From positions 62,001 through 126,000 of the forward strand of contig CAMPHF010000005.1 of the NCBI GenBank assembly GCA_946885915.1: a DNA stretch of 64,000 bases, in the 5' to 3' direction. The notes under the pieces are model-generated. The model was given only the letters and a program-made list of their open reading frames with translations, was not told the DNA's origin and made no database searches. The translations under genes were made by a program, and so were the position numbers. Numbering within the stretch: the stretch's first letter is position 1; each line of letters begins with the position of its first letter. Shown one piece after another: positions 9,598 to 18,295 of the stretch. This DNA comes from an uncultured Idiomarina sp. Lineage in GTDB: Bacteria > Pseudomonadota > Gammaproteobacteria > Enterobacterales > Alteromonadaceae.

Positions 9598-10188
9598 ATG
9601 AGCAATGCGCCTGTAGATAAAGGCCGCCGTCGTTTCTTGACCGTTGCCACAACTGTTGTTGGTGGTGCGGGAGCGGTGGGTGTTGCGGTTCCTTTCATCG
9701 CCTCGTGGAATCCTAGCGCTAAAGCGAAGAACGCGGGTGCCCCGGTGGAAGTGAATATTGCCAAAGCCGAACCGGGTCAAATGATTCGAGTCGAGTGGCG
9801 TGGCCAACCTGTCTGGGTTGTCCGTCGTACCCCGGAAATGTTGGATGGCTTGAGTGTAATTGAAGATCAATTGCGCGATCCGAATTCTGAAGAACCACAA
9901 CAACCGGCGTACGCCACCAATAAGTATCGCTCGATTAAAGAAGAGTACTTAGTGGCGGTGGGTATTTGTACGCATTTAGGCTGTTCGCCGCAGTATTTGC
10001 CGGATTCATTTGCTGAGCAGGTCGAAGGCGTTACCGCTGGTTTCTTCTGCCCATGCCATGGTTCCAAGTTTGATATTGCTGGGCGCGTATTCCAAGGCGT
10101 TCCTGCACCTTATAACTTGGTGATTCCGCCACATTACTACATCGATGATAATAACATCTTGATCGGTGAAGACGGGGAGCAAGCCTAA
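9598..10188 (+). CDS. petA: Ubiquinol–cytochrome c reductase Rieske iron–sulfur subunit
   Basis: Rieske [2Fe-2S] subunit of the cytochrome bc1 complex; it takes the first electron from ubiquinol and hands it to cytochrome c1. A twin-arginine type signal anchor (GRRRFLTVATTVVGG, about residues 10–24, with a hydrophobic stretch to about 36) fits Tat-dependent insertion. Cluster ligands are visible as Cys124/His126 in CTHLGC and Cys151/His154 in CPCHGSKFD, with Cys129 and Cys153 as the disulfide pair. Length (196) is normal. GGAG precedes the ATG; the stop shares one base with the petB start. Confidence 0.96.
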   Translation: MSNAPVDKGRRRFLTVATTVVGGAGAVGVAVPFIASWNPSAKAKNAGAPVEVNIAKAEPGQMIRVEWRGQPVWVVRRTPEMLDGLSVIEDQLRDPNSEEPQQPAYATNKYRSIKEEYLVAVGICTHLGCSPQYLPDSFAEQVEGVTAGFFCPCHGSKFDIAGRVFQGVPAPYNLVIPPHYYIDDNNILIGEDGEQA

Positions 10189-11453
10189 TGTTTAAGAACT
10201 TCGTAGCGTGGATGGATGAACGCATCCCCATGACGAAAACATGGAACATCCACCTTGCCCAGTACCCTGCACCGAAAAACTTCAACATGTGGTACCTGTT
10301 CGGGGTGCTCGCCATGTTGGTGTTGGTGAACCAAATTCTAACCGGTATTTGGTTGACGATGAATTACGTGCCTTCTGCGGAGGGAGCATTCGCGTCAGTT
10401 GAATACATTATGCGTGATATCGACTACGGTTGGTTGCTGCGCTATATGCATTCTACCGGCGCTTCCGCATTTTTTGTGGTGGTTTATCTGCATATGTTCC
10501 GCGGCATGATGTATGGCTCATACCAGAAGCCCCGTGAATTGTTGTGGGTGTTCGGTATGCTCATCTTCCTGGTGCTGATGGCTGAAGCATTCATGGGTTA
10601 CTTGCTGCCTTGGGGACAAATGTCCTACTGGGGTGCGCAGGTTATTATCTCGTTGTTTGGTGCGATTCCGATTATTGGTGATGATTTAACGTTGTGGATT
10701 CGGGGTGACTACGTTATCTCTGGCGCCACCTTGAATCGTTTCTTCGCCTTACACGTTATCGCCTTGCCTTTAGTGCTTGTCATTTTGGTGTTCTTGCACA
10801 TTATTGCGCTACATGAAGTGGGTTCAAATAACCCCGATGGTATCGATACCAAGCGCAAAAAAGGCACAGTACCAGACGAAGAAAAATCTAAGTTTGAATT
10901 CCACGAGCGCTTCACCAAGAAGTACGACATCGTTGATTCAATTCCATTCTATCCTTACTACATCGTGAAGGATTTAATCGGGATTGGCATCTTCCTATTC
11001 TTCTTCTGCTATGTGATCTTCTTCAATCCAGCTATGGGCGGCTACTTCTTAGAGCCACCTAATTTCGAAGCTGCGAACCCATTGAAGACACCGGAACATA
11101 TTGCACCTGTTTGGTACTTCACGCCATTCTATGCAATCTTGCGGGCGGTGCCAGATAAGCTATTGGGCGTTATCCTGATGTTTGCCGCTATCGTGTTCTT
11201 GTTCTTGTTACCTTGGTTAGACCGTGGTCGGGTACGTTCGATTCGCTATCGCAGTAACTTGCACAAACTGAACTTAGCGCAGTTCGTGGTGAGCTTTATC
11301 ATCCTAGGTGTGCTCGGGGTGTTGCCAGCCGAGGGGCTATATACCACTTTGGCGCAAATCTTCACCTTCTTGTATTTTGCGTTCTTTGGTTTCCTCTGGT
11401 TCTACAGTAAGAACGAGAAGACCAAGCCGTTACCAGAGAGGTTAACCAAGTGA
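10188..11453 (+). CDS. petB: Cytochrome b subunit of the bc1 complex
   Basis: Membrane core of complex III holding two b hemes and both quinone sites. The 421-residue protein shows heme-ligand His pairs at 88/102 and 189/204; the second pair has 14 residues between, one more than the first, as I recall for beta/gammaproteobacterial proteins. The Qo-site motif normally written PEWY reads PVWY here, a variant reported for beta- and gammaproteobacteria. About eight transmembrane segments are evident. TAATG overlap with petA and TGATG overlap with petC suggest coupled translation of the three subunits. Confidence 0.96.
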   Translation: MFKNFVAWMDERIPMTKTWNIHLAQYPAPKNFNMWYLFGVLAMLVLVNQILTGIWLTMNYVPSAEGAFASVEYIMRDIDYGWLLRYMHSTGASAFFVVVYLHMFRGMMYGSYQKPRELLWVFGMLIFLVLMAEAFMGYLLPWGQMSYWGAQVIISLFGAIPIIGDDLTLWIRGDYVISGATLNRFFALHVIALPLVLVILVFLHIIALHEVGSNNPDGIDTKRKKGTVPDEEKSKFEFHERFTKKYDIVDSIPFYPYYIVKDLIGIGIFLFFFCYVIFFNPAMGGYFLEPPNFEAANPLKTPEHIAPVWYFTPFYAILRAVPDKLLGVILMFAAIVFLFLLPWLDRGRVRSIRYRSNLHKLNLAQFVVSFIILGVLGVLPAEGLYTTLAQIFTFLYFAFFGFLWFYSKNEKTKPLPERLTK

Positions 11454-12187
11454 TGAAAAAGTTTTTAATCGCCCTTGTAACCGTTCTGCCTGGGCTCGCA
11501 TTTGCTGCGGGTCCCACCATTCCGTTGGATGACGCGAACGTTGATTTACATGACAAAGCGTCACTGCAACGCGGTGCACAATTGTTCATGAACTACTGCA
11601 TGGGTTGTCACCAAATGCAGTACCAGCGTTACAATCGGACTTTCGAAGATTTAGGTATTCCGCTTGACCTAGGCCAAAAGCATTTACAGTTTACCGGCGA
11701 AAAAGTTGGTGATTTGATGAAAAATGCCATGCCTATGAAGCAAGCAGGCGCTTGGTTTGGTAACCCGCCACCGGACTTGACCTTAGTGGCGCGGGTACGT
11801 GGTGCAGATTGGTTGTACACCTACTTCCGTTCTTTCTACGTGGATGAAACTCGCCCATTCGGCGTAAACAATGCGGTGTTCCCTAATGTTGGGATGCCGC
11901 ACGTATTACAAGAGTTACAAGGCGTACCGCGTAAAACAACGGAGTCACGCTTAATCGATGGTGAAATGCAAGATGTCTACGTTGGTATCAAAACCGATGG
12001 TTCGGGCATGCTGACACCGGCAGAATTCGATCAAGCGATGTTAGATTTAACCGCGTTCTTGGTATATACCGGCGAACCTATGCTACTTGAACAGCGCCGG
12101 ATGGGCTGGATGGTATTTGGCTTCTTGCTCGTGTTTACCATTTTAGCGTGGTTCTTGAAACGTGAGTTCTGGCGCGACGTGAAGTAA
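11453..12187 (+). CDS. petC: Cytochrome c1 subunit of the bc1 complex
   Basis: Periplasmic heme protein that receives electrons from the Rieske subunit and passes them to soluble cytochrome c. The precursor (244 residues) has a Sec signal peptide ending near AFA (about residue 18), one CxxCH heme site (Cys49, Cys52, His53), a candidate axial Met148 in NVGMPHV, and a C-terminal membrane anchor (about 217–236). Start 11453 is the ATG overlapping the petB stop; an in-frame GTG one codon earlier is less likely. Confidence 0.95.
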   Translation: MKKFLIALVTVLPGLAFAAGPTIPLDDANVDLHDKASLQRGAQLFMNYCMGCHQMQYQRYNRTFEDLGIPLDLGQKHLQFTGEKVGDLMKNAMPMKQAGAWFGNPPPDLTLVARVRGADWLYTYFRSFYVDETRPFGVNNAVFPNVGMPHVLQELQGVPRKTTESRLIDGEMQDVYVGIKTDGSGMLTPAEFDQAMLDLTAFLVYTGEPMLLEQRRMGWMVFGFLLVFTILAWFLKREFWRDVK

Positions 12188-12250
12188 GTCGTGTTGGCAG
12201 GTCAAGCCATAGTGCTTGGCGTGCAGTCACAATATAGAAAAAACAACGTT

Positions 12251-12267
12251 GGGGGCATCGTGCCCCC
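12251..12267 (+). terminator. GC-rich hairpin after petC
   Basis: GGGGGCA and TGCCCCC pair around a TCG loop between petC and sspA. Only two T residues follow, so it may be a weak terminator or attenuator separating the respiratory operon from sspAB. Confidence 0.45.
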
Positions 12268-12296
12268 TTCGCTATTGATGAAATTCGGAGAAATAA

Positions 12297-12938
12297 ATGG
12301 CGGTTGCGGCAAATAAACGTTCAGTCATGACGCTGTTCGCAGGCAAAGATGACTTGTTGAGTCATCAGGTGCGTTTAGTGTTGGCAGAAAAAGGCGTGGG
12401 CGTTGAGATCAGCTTCGTTGAAGGTGATGAACGTCCTGAGGATTTAATTGAACTGAATCCTTATCCCGATGCATTGCCGACCTTAGTTGATCGTGATTTG
12501 GTGCTCTACAATGCTCACATTATTATGGAGTATTTGGATGAGCGTTTTCCGCATCCGCCGCTCATGCCGGTATATCCGGTTGCGCGCGGTAATAGCCGTT
12601 TGATGATGTATCGGATTCAACGTGATTGGTATGCGTTGGCGGAAAAAATTGCGGCAGCAAGTGCTGATGCTGACGCTGCTCGGCAGGAGCTACGTGAAGG
12701 TTTACTGGCATTAGCGCCAGTATTCAACGATTCGCCATACTTTATGAGTGAAGAGTTTAGTTTGGTTGATTGCTACCTTGCACCTTTACTCTGGCGTTTA
12801 CCGGTGTACGGGATTGAGTTGCAAGGTACCGGTGCCAAAGAAGTGAAAGCTTATATGATGCGGGTATTTGAGCGCGAAACCTTCCAAGAGTCATTAACCG
12901 ATGCAGAGCGCGATATGATCCGCGCTGCGGGCAAGTAA
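12297..12938 (+). CDS. sspA: Stringent starvation protein A
   Basis: RNA polymerase-associated protein with a glutathione-transferase fold, which in E. coli and relatives modulates transcription in stationary phase and acid stress. The thioredoxin-like domain (about 9–85) has the NPYPDALPTLVD stretch and the surface PHP motif (RFPHPPLMPVYP) implicated in polymerase/sigma contact; an all-helical C-terminal domain follows. The 213 residues match the family. CGGAG precedes the ATG. It is followed by sspB with a gap of 18 bases, the usual pair. Confidence 0.95.
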   Translation: MAVAANKRSVMTLFAGKDDLLSHQVRLVLAEKGVGVEISFVEGDERPEDLIELNPYPDALPTLVDRDLVLYNAHIIMEYLDERFPHPPLMPVYPVARGNSRLMMYRIQRDWYALAEKIAAASADADAARQELREGLLALAPVFNDSPYFMSEEFSLVDCYLAPLLWRLPVYGIELQGTGAKEVKAYMMRVFERETFQESLTDAERDMIRAAGK

Positions 12939-12956
12939 ATGCGAGAAGATGCGGCC

Positions 12957-13442
12957 ATGAGTGCAAAGCGCCCTTATTTATTGCGGGCGCTTTATGAGTG
13001 GATTGTGGATAACCAGCTGACACCACATATTGTGGTAGATGCGACCTTACCACAGTGCCAAGTGCCGCTGGAATTTGTCCAAGATGGTCAAATTATTTTG
13101 AATATTGCGCCAGCAGCCGTTGGCGCATTACAAATGACCAACACTGAAGTGCAGTTTAATGCACGCTTTGGCGGCAAACCGATGCAAGTCTGGATCCCGA
13201 TGGCGGCAGTGGTTGCTATTTATGCCCGTGAAAACGGAGCTGGGACTATTTTCGAACTCGAACCTAGCTATCAAACAGCCACGGATGAAGCGCCGGCTAA
13301 GAGCTCAGCGAGTCATGCCAGTGAGCATGTGAAAGCTGTTGAAGATAACGCTCCGCCAGCTACGGCTGAACGCGATGCCAAAAAATCAGCTACAGCTAGC
13401 AAAAAGCCGCGCAAAGGCGGCCATTTGAAGCTCATTAAGTAG
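12957..13442 (+). CDS. sspB: SspB, ClpXP specificity adaptor
   Basis: Adaptor that binds ssrA-tagged proteins and delivers them to ClpXP. The folded substrate-binding domain (about residues 4–110, with RPYLLRALYEWIVDNQLTPH and the IYARENGAG motif) is followed by a long flexible linker and a C-terminal LKLIK that corresponds to the ClpX-docking tail (LRVVK in E. coli). Start 12957 (MSAKRPYLL) has AGAAG at suitable spacing and aligns with known N-termini; the upstream in-frame ATG at 12939, immediately after the sspA stop, has no ribosome-binding site. 161 residues. Confidence 0.94.
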   Translation: MSAKRPYLLRALYEWIVDNQLTPHIVVDATLPQCQVPLEFVQDGQIILNIAPAAVGALQMTNTEVQFNARFGGKPMQVWIPMAAVVAIYARENGAGTIFELEPSYQTATDEAPAKSSASHASEHVKAVEDNAPPATAERDAKKSATASKKPRKGGHLKLIK

Positions 13443-13451
13443 GTCGTGCAA

Positions 13452-14027
13452 TTAATCTAAATCACGGTCTACGGTGAGCGCATTGATTACTTGTTTGACA
13501 CCATTGATATTGCGCGTAATGTCTATCGCGCGTTGTGCTTCGCCCGGCTTTACTAAACCCAACAAAAACACCTCGCCATTTTCGGTCACGACTTTGATTT
13601 GTGAGCCATCAATTTGATCTTCGCTCAACAGGCGGGTTTTAACTTTACTCGTGATCCAGCTATCGGCGGTAATCGTGCCGATACCAATCGCTGAGCCAAC
13701 CCGTAATTGATTAAAGACTTTATCTATACCGCGAACCTCACGTGCGAGCCGCTCGGCCTCAGCACGCAATGCGTCGGAGGGCACTTGACCAACCAACAAA
13801 ATAGCTTCGTTGTAAGCGACCACTTCCACCCGCGCCCCCTCTAATTCTGGCGCATCGCCAATACGGTTGCTCACTTTCACCTCAAGTGCTTGGTCATCTA
13901 ATTGGGTGCCTATGGTGCGGCGATCGGTCGCGGCTTTCACGCCAACGGCACCGGCCCCAACGATGACGGCTGCACAGCCTTGTAATAAGCTTAGCAGCGT
14001 AATGATTAGGATTACTCGAGACATCAT
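13452..14027 (-). CDS. dolP: DolP-like BON-domain outer-membrane lipoprotein
   Basis: Lipoprotein with two BON domains (about 45–115 and 122–190), homologous to E. coli DolP (YraP), which supports outer-membrane integrity and the BAM machinery. The signal peptide ends in the lipobox LLQGC with Cys18 as lipidation site; Ala at +2 favours outer-membrane sorting. 191 residues is normal. The start overlaps the diaA stop (ATGA), as expected for the yraP–diaA pair. Two consecutive ATG codons occur at the start; 14027 is the first. Confidence 0.92.
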   Translation of the reverse strand: MMSRVILIITLLSLLQGCAAVIVGAGAVGVKAATDRRTIGTQLDDQALEVKVSNRIGDAPELEGARVEVVAYNEAILLVGQVPSDALRAEAERLAREVRGIDKVFNQLRVGSAIGIGTITADSWITSKVKTRLLSEDQIDGSQIKVVTENGEVFLLGLVKPGEAQRAIDITRNINGVKQVINALTVDRDLD

Positions 14028-14602
14028 GATTCGTCATCCTCTTGTGGAAAAATGGTACGTTCAATCGCTTCACACAGTGCATGAACAGCAAATAGTAGCT
14101 GTTCAGTTACCCGGCATCCGCTAGTGGCCGGAACTCGAATTTCGACATCTTCAGGGCCAAGTAAGCCAGCAATATCCTGATCATCATCGCCGGTAAGCGC
14201 AACAATGATCATGTCACGTGATAACGCTGCTTCCATTGCTCGGGTCAATGCCGGTGCATGCGTTTCGGCGCTACATACGACGAGTATGTCATTGGCCTGA
14301 CCGAGGGCAGAAACGGGTCGCGCCAAGCTATCAGTGTGGGTATCTGTGGTATTCAGGGTGGCGGGTAACAGAATGGCTGGAAACGGCGGCCGTTCGAAGC
14401 CATGTCCATATGTTAAATAATGGGCGAACAGCTGCGCGACAGCTGCTGCGCCACCATGACCACCGACGAACACGCGCTGACCATTCAGCACACTGTGGGT
14501 GAGCAGATCAGCCGCTCGATCGAGGGCCTCGGGTAGCAGCTCGGCACAGGCTATTTGGGTTTGAATACTCTGGGTGTAGAGCAGCTTCATGCGATCCGGC
14601 AT
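14024..14602 (-). CDS. diaA: DiaA, DnaA initiator-associating SIS protein
   Basis: SIS-domain protein that in E. coli binds DnaA, helps its assembly on oriC and times initiation. Starting at 14602 gives MPDRMKLLYTQSIQTQIACA, which aligns residue by residue with E. coli DiaA, and places a TCCTCT-complementary AGAGGA 11 bases upstream; the longer reading from a GTG at 14632 adds ten residues with no such support. 192 residues; the SIS core with FVGGHGGAAAVAQ and the conserved RDMIIVALTG stretch are clear. It lies between yraN and dolP. Confidence 0.92.
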   Translation of the reverse strand: MPDRMKLLYTQSIQTQIACAELLPEALDRAADLLTHSVLNGQRVFVGGHGGAAAVAQLFAHYLTYGHGFERPPFPAILLPATLNTTDTHTDSLARPVSALGQANDILVVCSAETHAPALTRAMEAALSRDMIIVALTGDDDQDIAGLLGPEDVEIRVPATSGCRVTEQLLFAVHALCEAIERTIFPQEDDES

Positions 14603-14656
14603 GGGGGTTGCGTTCCTCTTGAATATGTCCACTTACTCGCCACATGTGACGATTAG

Positions 14657-15007
14657 CTAAAATGCATCTTGTAACCAATGAATCGTCGCTGGCTGACCGA
14701 CTAACGCAACGACATCAAAACGCACCGCGGTGTGATGTTCATCCCACTCGTTTTGCAACATAAAAACACGTGCTGCATGGCGTATCCGCTGACATTGCCC
14801 AGGACTAATTTGCTCCAACACCGCCGCAAATGTTTCATCTTGCCGATATTTGACTTCAACAAATATCAAGCGTTCATCGGCGCGCATGATGATATCAATT
14901 TCAGCGTTATCAAGGGTAAAGTTTTTCGTGACTAAGGTCAGCCCCTGTTGCTCAAGGAAGCGAACCGCCGCGGTCTCAGAGGCCGCTCCACGTTGCTGTC
15001 GGGACAT
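14657..15007 (-). CDS. yraN: YraN, UPF0102 endonuclease-like protein
   Basis: Small protein (116 residues) of the UPF0102 family, which has the Holliday-junction-resolvase-like fold. The nuclease-type core E-(I)D-…-FVEVKYR is visible: Glu/Asp in NAEIDIIM (about 39–42) and the EVKYR motif (about 51–55). Function is not established for the family. Its first 32 bases overlap the 3' end of lpoA, similar to the yraM–yraN arrangement in E. coli, so it is probably translated from the lpoA mRNA. Confidence 0.9.
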   Translation of the reverse strand: MSRQQRGAASETAAVRFLEQQGLTLVTKNFTLDNAEIDIIMRADERLIFVEVKYRQDETFAAVLEQISPGQCQRIRHAARVFMLQNEWDEHHTAVRFDVVALVGQPATIHWLQDAF

Positions 15008-16913
15008 CTTGTTCGCCTTTTATCGGTACCACCTGGTACTGATTAAAAGTAGCCCAAGATAACTGCCGAATTAGACGCTGATTGACCATTTGTAAGCGCC
15101 CACTGTAGCCATGCCAGCCATAGCCCGGGAGTTTCGCCAACCAATCGAGCGCCGGTACTAACTGCGCTGCATCACGGCCCATAGCGACTAGCCGTGCTTG
15201 GCTGTAACCCCAGCCGTCACGTAATTTGAGTATTTGTTGTACCTGTTGGTGATCGCGATGTGATGGTAATAACCATGGCGCCTCACTAAAGGTCACTTGG
15301 TGCAAGTCGTTCTCGCTCATACTGTTTTGTCGCACATGGCTAGCCGAACTTGCGTACACCGGAATGCGCTTGGCAAAAGGCGCGATATTGACGTCAATAA
15401 ATGGCTTCAACAACTTGGTTTGTTCAGCGCTACCAGTCAGGTAAATCGCATCGATATCAGCCCGACTGCGTGCTTCAGCATCGACAATAATTTTCCCCGC
15501 TGCATATTTCACATCGGTAATACGGCGCTCACTGTCAGCTACCCCAAGGTTTAACTGAACTGCTTCTTTCATATCTTCAGTGGTACGGTAGCTGCCCGAC
15601 GCTATGCTCGGGTCTGCCACCGGTAGCCGGCGCCAATGGGCTGCGAAGCTCTCGGTTAGCGCGTCACCACGGTCATGCGCCGGGCTTAATACCAATGGAT
15701 TTTGTTTACCGTGGCGATAGAGATAATCAGCACCAAGTCGGATTTCAGTTTCTGCATCAAGCGCAAAGTAGGCAGGCAGTAATAATGGTACTTCAATGAC
15801 TGTATCTGTAGTGGGCGCTAAAGCGGTAGCTTGGGCCGCGGCGGGCTCATTCAAAAATAGTTGCTGCCACTGTACCGGTTGGGTTTGCAATGCCTGCTGC
15901 CAAGCCTCGACTTGCGGCTTTAATAAGGGGCCGATGACGTATTCAGGCGGGGTGGTTTGTAGGTCGGTTAAGATGTCCGCCAGCGCGGTTTGATGGGTAT
16001 CAATAAAACGCGCTTCCAACGGCACATCGCGCTGCAATAATCCCATTAAAATACCGTCTCGGACTGCTGTACCTTGGCTGCCGAAAGGACCCGACAACGG
16101 CAGCAATACCACGACTCGCTGTGCCCCCCCAAGTGGCGTGAGTTCGGGTTGCGCGAGCCACTGGTTGACGAGTGCTTGAGCCGGGTGAGCCGGGTACCCT
16201 TGCTGCCAAGCTTGCAGCGCTCGTGCGGTCGAGGTGCCATCATCGAGGCTTTCATGCATGACTTGCAATAACCGCAACCATCCCAGCGCGATGGCATCGC
16301 TTGGGCGCGCAGCGTTAGCACTGGTACGTTCATCGACTCGTTGTAGCAAAGTCCAAATGGTGTTGGTGTCGACCTGTTGTGGCTGATAACGTTGCTGTTC
16401 TATCCGCCATAGTGCGGCTTGTAAAAAATCGCCTTGGGCAGCCGCGGCTTGTGCTTGTAGCGAGAGTGCTTGGGCTTTCTCGGTAGCATCGCTAAACTGT
16501 ACAGTGAGATCACGTAAGCGTTCCAGCACGGTTGACCATTGTTGTTGGTGCGCCGCAAATTGGGCTTGTAATAAGTGGTATTGCAGCCGGTCAGCCGGAC
16601 TTAATAGGGGCGCATCAAGCTGTGAGAGAATAGCTGCGGCGCGCTGCCATTGCTGTTGTTGTTGCCATAACGCAGCCGCCAGCAGCAGCGATTTTTGACG
16701 TTCCGCAGGGGCTTGGATAGCGGCAGTGGCTAGCCAGTCGGTTGGACTTTTTTGTTCAGCAACCGCAAGCACCGGCAAATCTGCTGGCATTTGCTGAGTT
16801 GGAAGGTTACGCGGGGCATCATTTGGAGTGCCACTACAGCCCGCCAATCCGAGCAGCAGAAGTGCGCCCAGTGCAGGTTTGCGAATCCGTCGTGAGTGTT
16901 TAGTGAATACCAT
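14976..16913 (-). CDS. lpoA: LpoA, outer-membrane activator of PBP1A
   Basis: Outer-membrane lipoprotein that reaches through the peptidoglycan to activate the synthase PBP1A. The signal peptide ends in lipobox LAGC with Cys26. The N-terminal half (about 50–260) is Gln/Ala-rich and helical, consistent with the TPR-like domain; the C-terminal half (about 265–620) resembles a type I periplasmic-binding fold, with VVVLLPLSGPFGSQGTAVRD at its start. 645 residues is in the family range. It heads the lpoA–yraN–diaA–dolP block and is divergent from rsmI, the arrangement seen in E. coli. Confidence 0.93.
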   Translation of the reverse strand: MVFTKHSRRIRKPALGALLLLGLAGCSGTPNDAPRNLPTQQMPADLPVLAVAEQKSPTDWLATAAIQAPAERQKSLLLAAALWQQQQQWQRAAAILSQLDAPLLSPADRLQYHLLQAQFAAHQQQWSTVLERLRDLTVQFSDATEKAQALSLQAQAAAAQGDFLQAALWRIEQQRYQPQQVDTNTIWTLLQRVDERTSANAARPSDAIALGWLRLLQVMHESLDDGTSTARALQAWQQGYPAHPAQALVNQWLAQPELTPLGGAQRVVVLLPLSGPFGSQGTAVRDGILMGLLQRDVPLEARFIDTHQTALADILTDLQTTPPEYVIGPLLKPQVEAWQQALQTQPVQWQQLFLNEPAAAQATALAPTTDTVIEVPLLLPAYFALDAETEIRLGADYLYRHGKQNPLVLSPAHDRGDALTESFAAHWRRLPVADPSIASGSYRTTEDMKEAVQLNLGVADSERRITDVKYAAGKIIVDAEARSRADIDAIYLTGSAEQTKLLKPFIDVNIAPFAKRIPVYASSASHVRQNSMSENDLHQVTFSEAPWLLPSHRDHQQVQQILKLRDGWGYSQARLVAMGRDAAQLVPALDWLAKLPGYGWHGYSGRLQMVNQRLIRQLSWATFNQYQVVPIKGEQDVPTATWSGL

Positions 16914-16941
16914 TTTTTTCTACCCAGCCGTTGATTCTGTT

Positions 16942-16970
16942 ACTATAAACCGCGTCGATGCGAGACACAA
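16942..16970 (-). promoter_or_regulatory. Candidate lpoA promoter
   Basis: On the minus strand TTGTGT (16970–16965) and TATAGT (16947–16942) are 17 bases apart, about 29 bases before the lpoA start. The divergent rsmI promoter must share this 100-bp region, but I find no convincing −35/−10 pair for it. Confidence 0.5.
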
Positions 16971-17013
16971 TTAAAGCGACGTAAAGGCGCTTAGGTTTTG
17001 AAAGGATAATACC

Positions 17014-17871
17014 GTGACCACAACAGCCACCGCCGGCATTTTATATCTGGTTCCCACCCCAATTGGTAATTTGGGTGACATCACCAACCGTGCCGAGCAG
17101 GTGCTTGCTGAGGTTGATTTAATCGCCGCCGAGGATACCCGCCATACTGGTCAATTATTGCAACACCTGGGCATCAAAAATCAGTTGCTGGCGTTGCATG
17201 ATCACAACGAGCGGCAGCGCGCGGATAGTATTCTAGATAAAGTCGCGGCAGGTGCGCAGGTTGCCCTAGTCAGCGATGCTGGGATGCCATTAATTAGCGA
17301 TCCGGGTTATGTGTTGGTGCGCGAAGCGCGGGCGCGAGGATTGCGGGTGGTGGCCTTGCCCGGTGCTTGTGCGCTCATTACCGCGTTGGCAGCGAGCGGT
17401 CTGGCAACTGACAAATTCAGCTTTGAAGGCTTTTTAGCCGCTAAGCCCCAGCAACGACGTAAACAGTTGAGCGGACTCACTGAGCACCCCCATACCCTTA
17501 TATTTTATGAGTCGCCGCATCGAATTTTGGCAAGTTTAGCTGATTTGGCGCAGGTGTTTGGTCCCACTCGGCAATTGGTGTTGGCGCGTGAATTATCCAA
17601 GCAGTTTGAAACTTATCTGACGGGCAGTATTGCCGAGGTCACCGCCCAAGTCGCTGCAGATAGCAATCAACAACGCGGCGAAATGGTGTTGTTAGTTGCT
17701 GGAGCTGCTCCGGTTGTAGCTGAGGCGTTACCGCCGGAGGCGCTGAAAACCCTGGCGTTATTGCAAACTGAGTTGCCGTTAAAAAAGGCTGCCGCGCTTA
17801 CCGCGCAGATTTACGGTCTGAAGAAAAATGAGTTGTATCAACACGCCATCGAAAACCAAGCGCAAGACTGA
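17014..17871 (+). CDS. rsmI: RsmI, 16S rRNA 2'-O-ribose C1402 methyltransferase
   Basis: SAM-dependent methyltransferase that modifies the ribose of C1402 in the decoding centre. The tetrapyrrole-methylase-like fold is recognisable from [16 protein letters not shown] (about 9–24), [27 protein letters not shown] and [17 protein letters not shown]. Length (285) is typical. The start is GTG with AAGGA upstream, giving [14 protein letters not shown]. It directly precedes rnpB, whose −10 box lies 33 bases after the stop. Confidence 0.95.
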   Translation: MTTTATAGILYLVPTPIGNLGDITNRAEQVLAEVDLIAAEDTRHTGQLLQHLGIKNQLLALHDHNERQRADSILDKVAAGAQVALVSDAGMPLISDPGYVLVREARARGLRVVALPGACALITALAASGLATDKFSFEGFLAAKPQQRRKQLSGLTEHPHTLIFYESPHRILASLADLAQVFGPTRQLVLARELSKQFETYLTGSIAEVTAQVAADSNQQRGEMVLLVAGAAPVVAEALPPEALKTLALLQTELPLKKAAALTAQIYGLKKNELYQHAIENQAQD

Positions 17872-17903
17872 GAGTTGCTCGTGCTTTTAGTGGCGGTTTA
17901 CCT

Positions 17904-17909
17904 TATACT
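17904..17909 (+). promoter_or_regulatory. −10 element of the rnpB promoter
   Basis: TATACT lies eight bases before the first base of the P1 helix and is followed by a GC-rich discriminator (CCGCCGCG), as at stable-RNA promoters. The −35 region at the right distance (GTGCTT) is poor. Confidence 0.55.
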
Positions 17910-17916
17910 CCGCCGC

Positions 17917-18281
<365 letters not shown>

Positions 18282-18295
18282 TTCTTCGTTAACGC

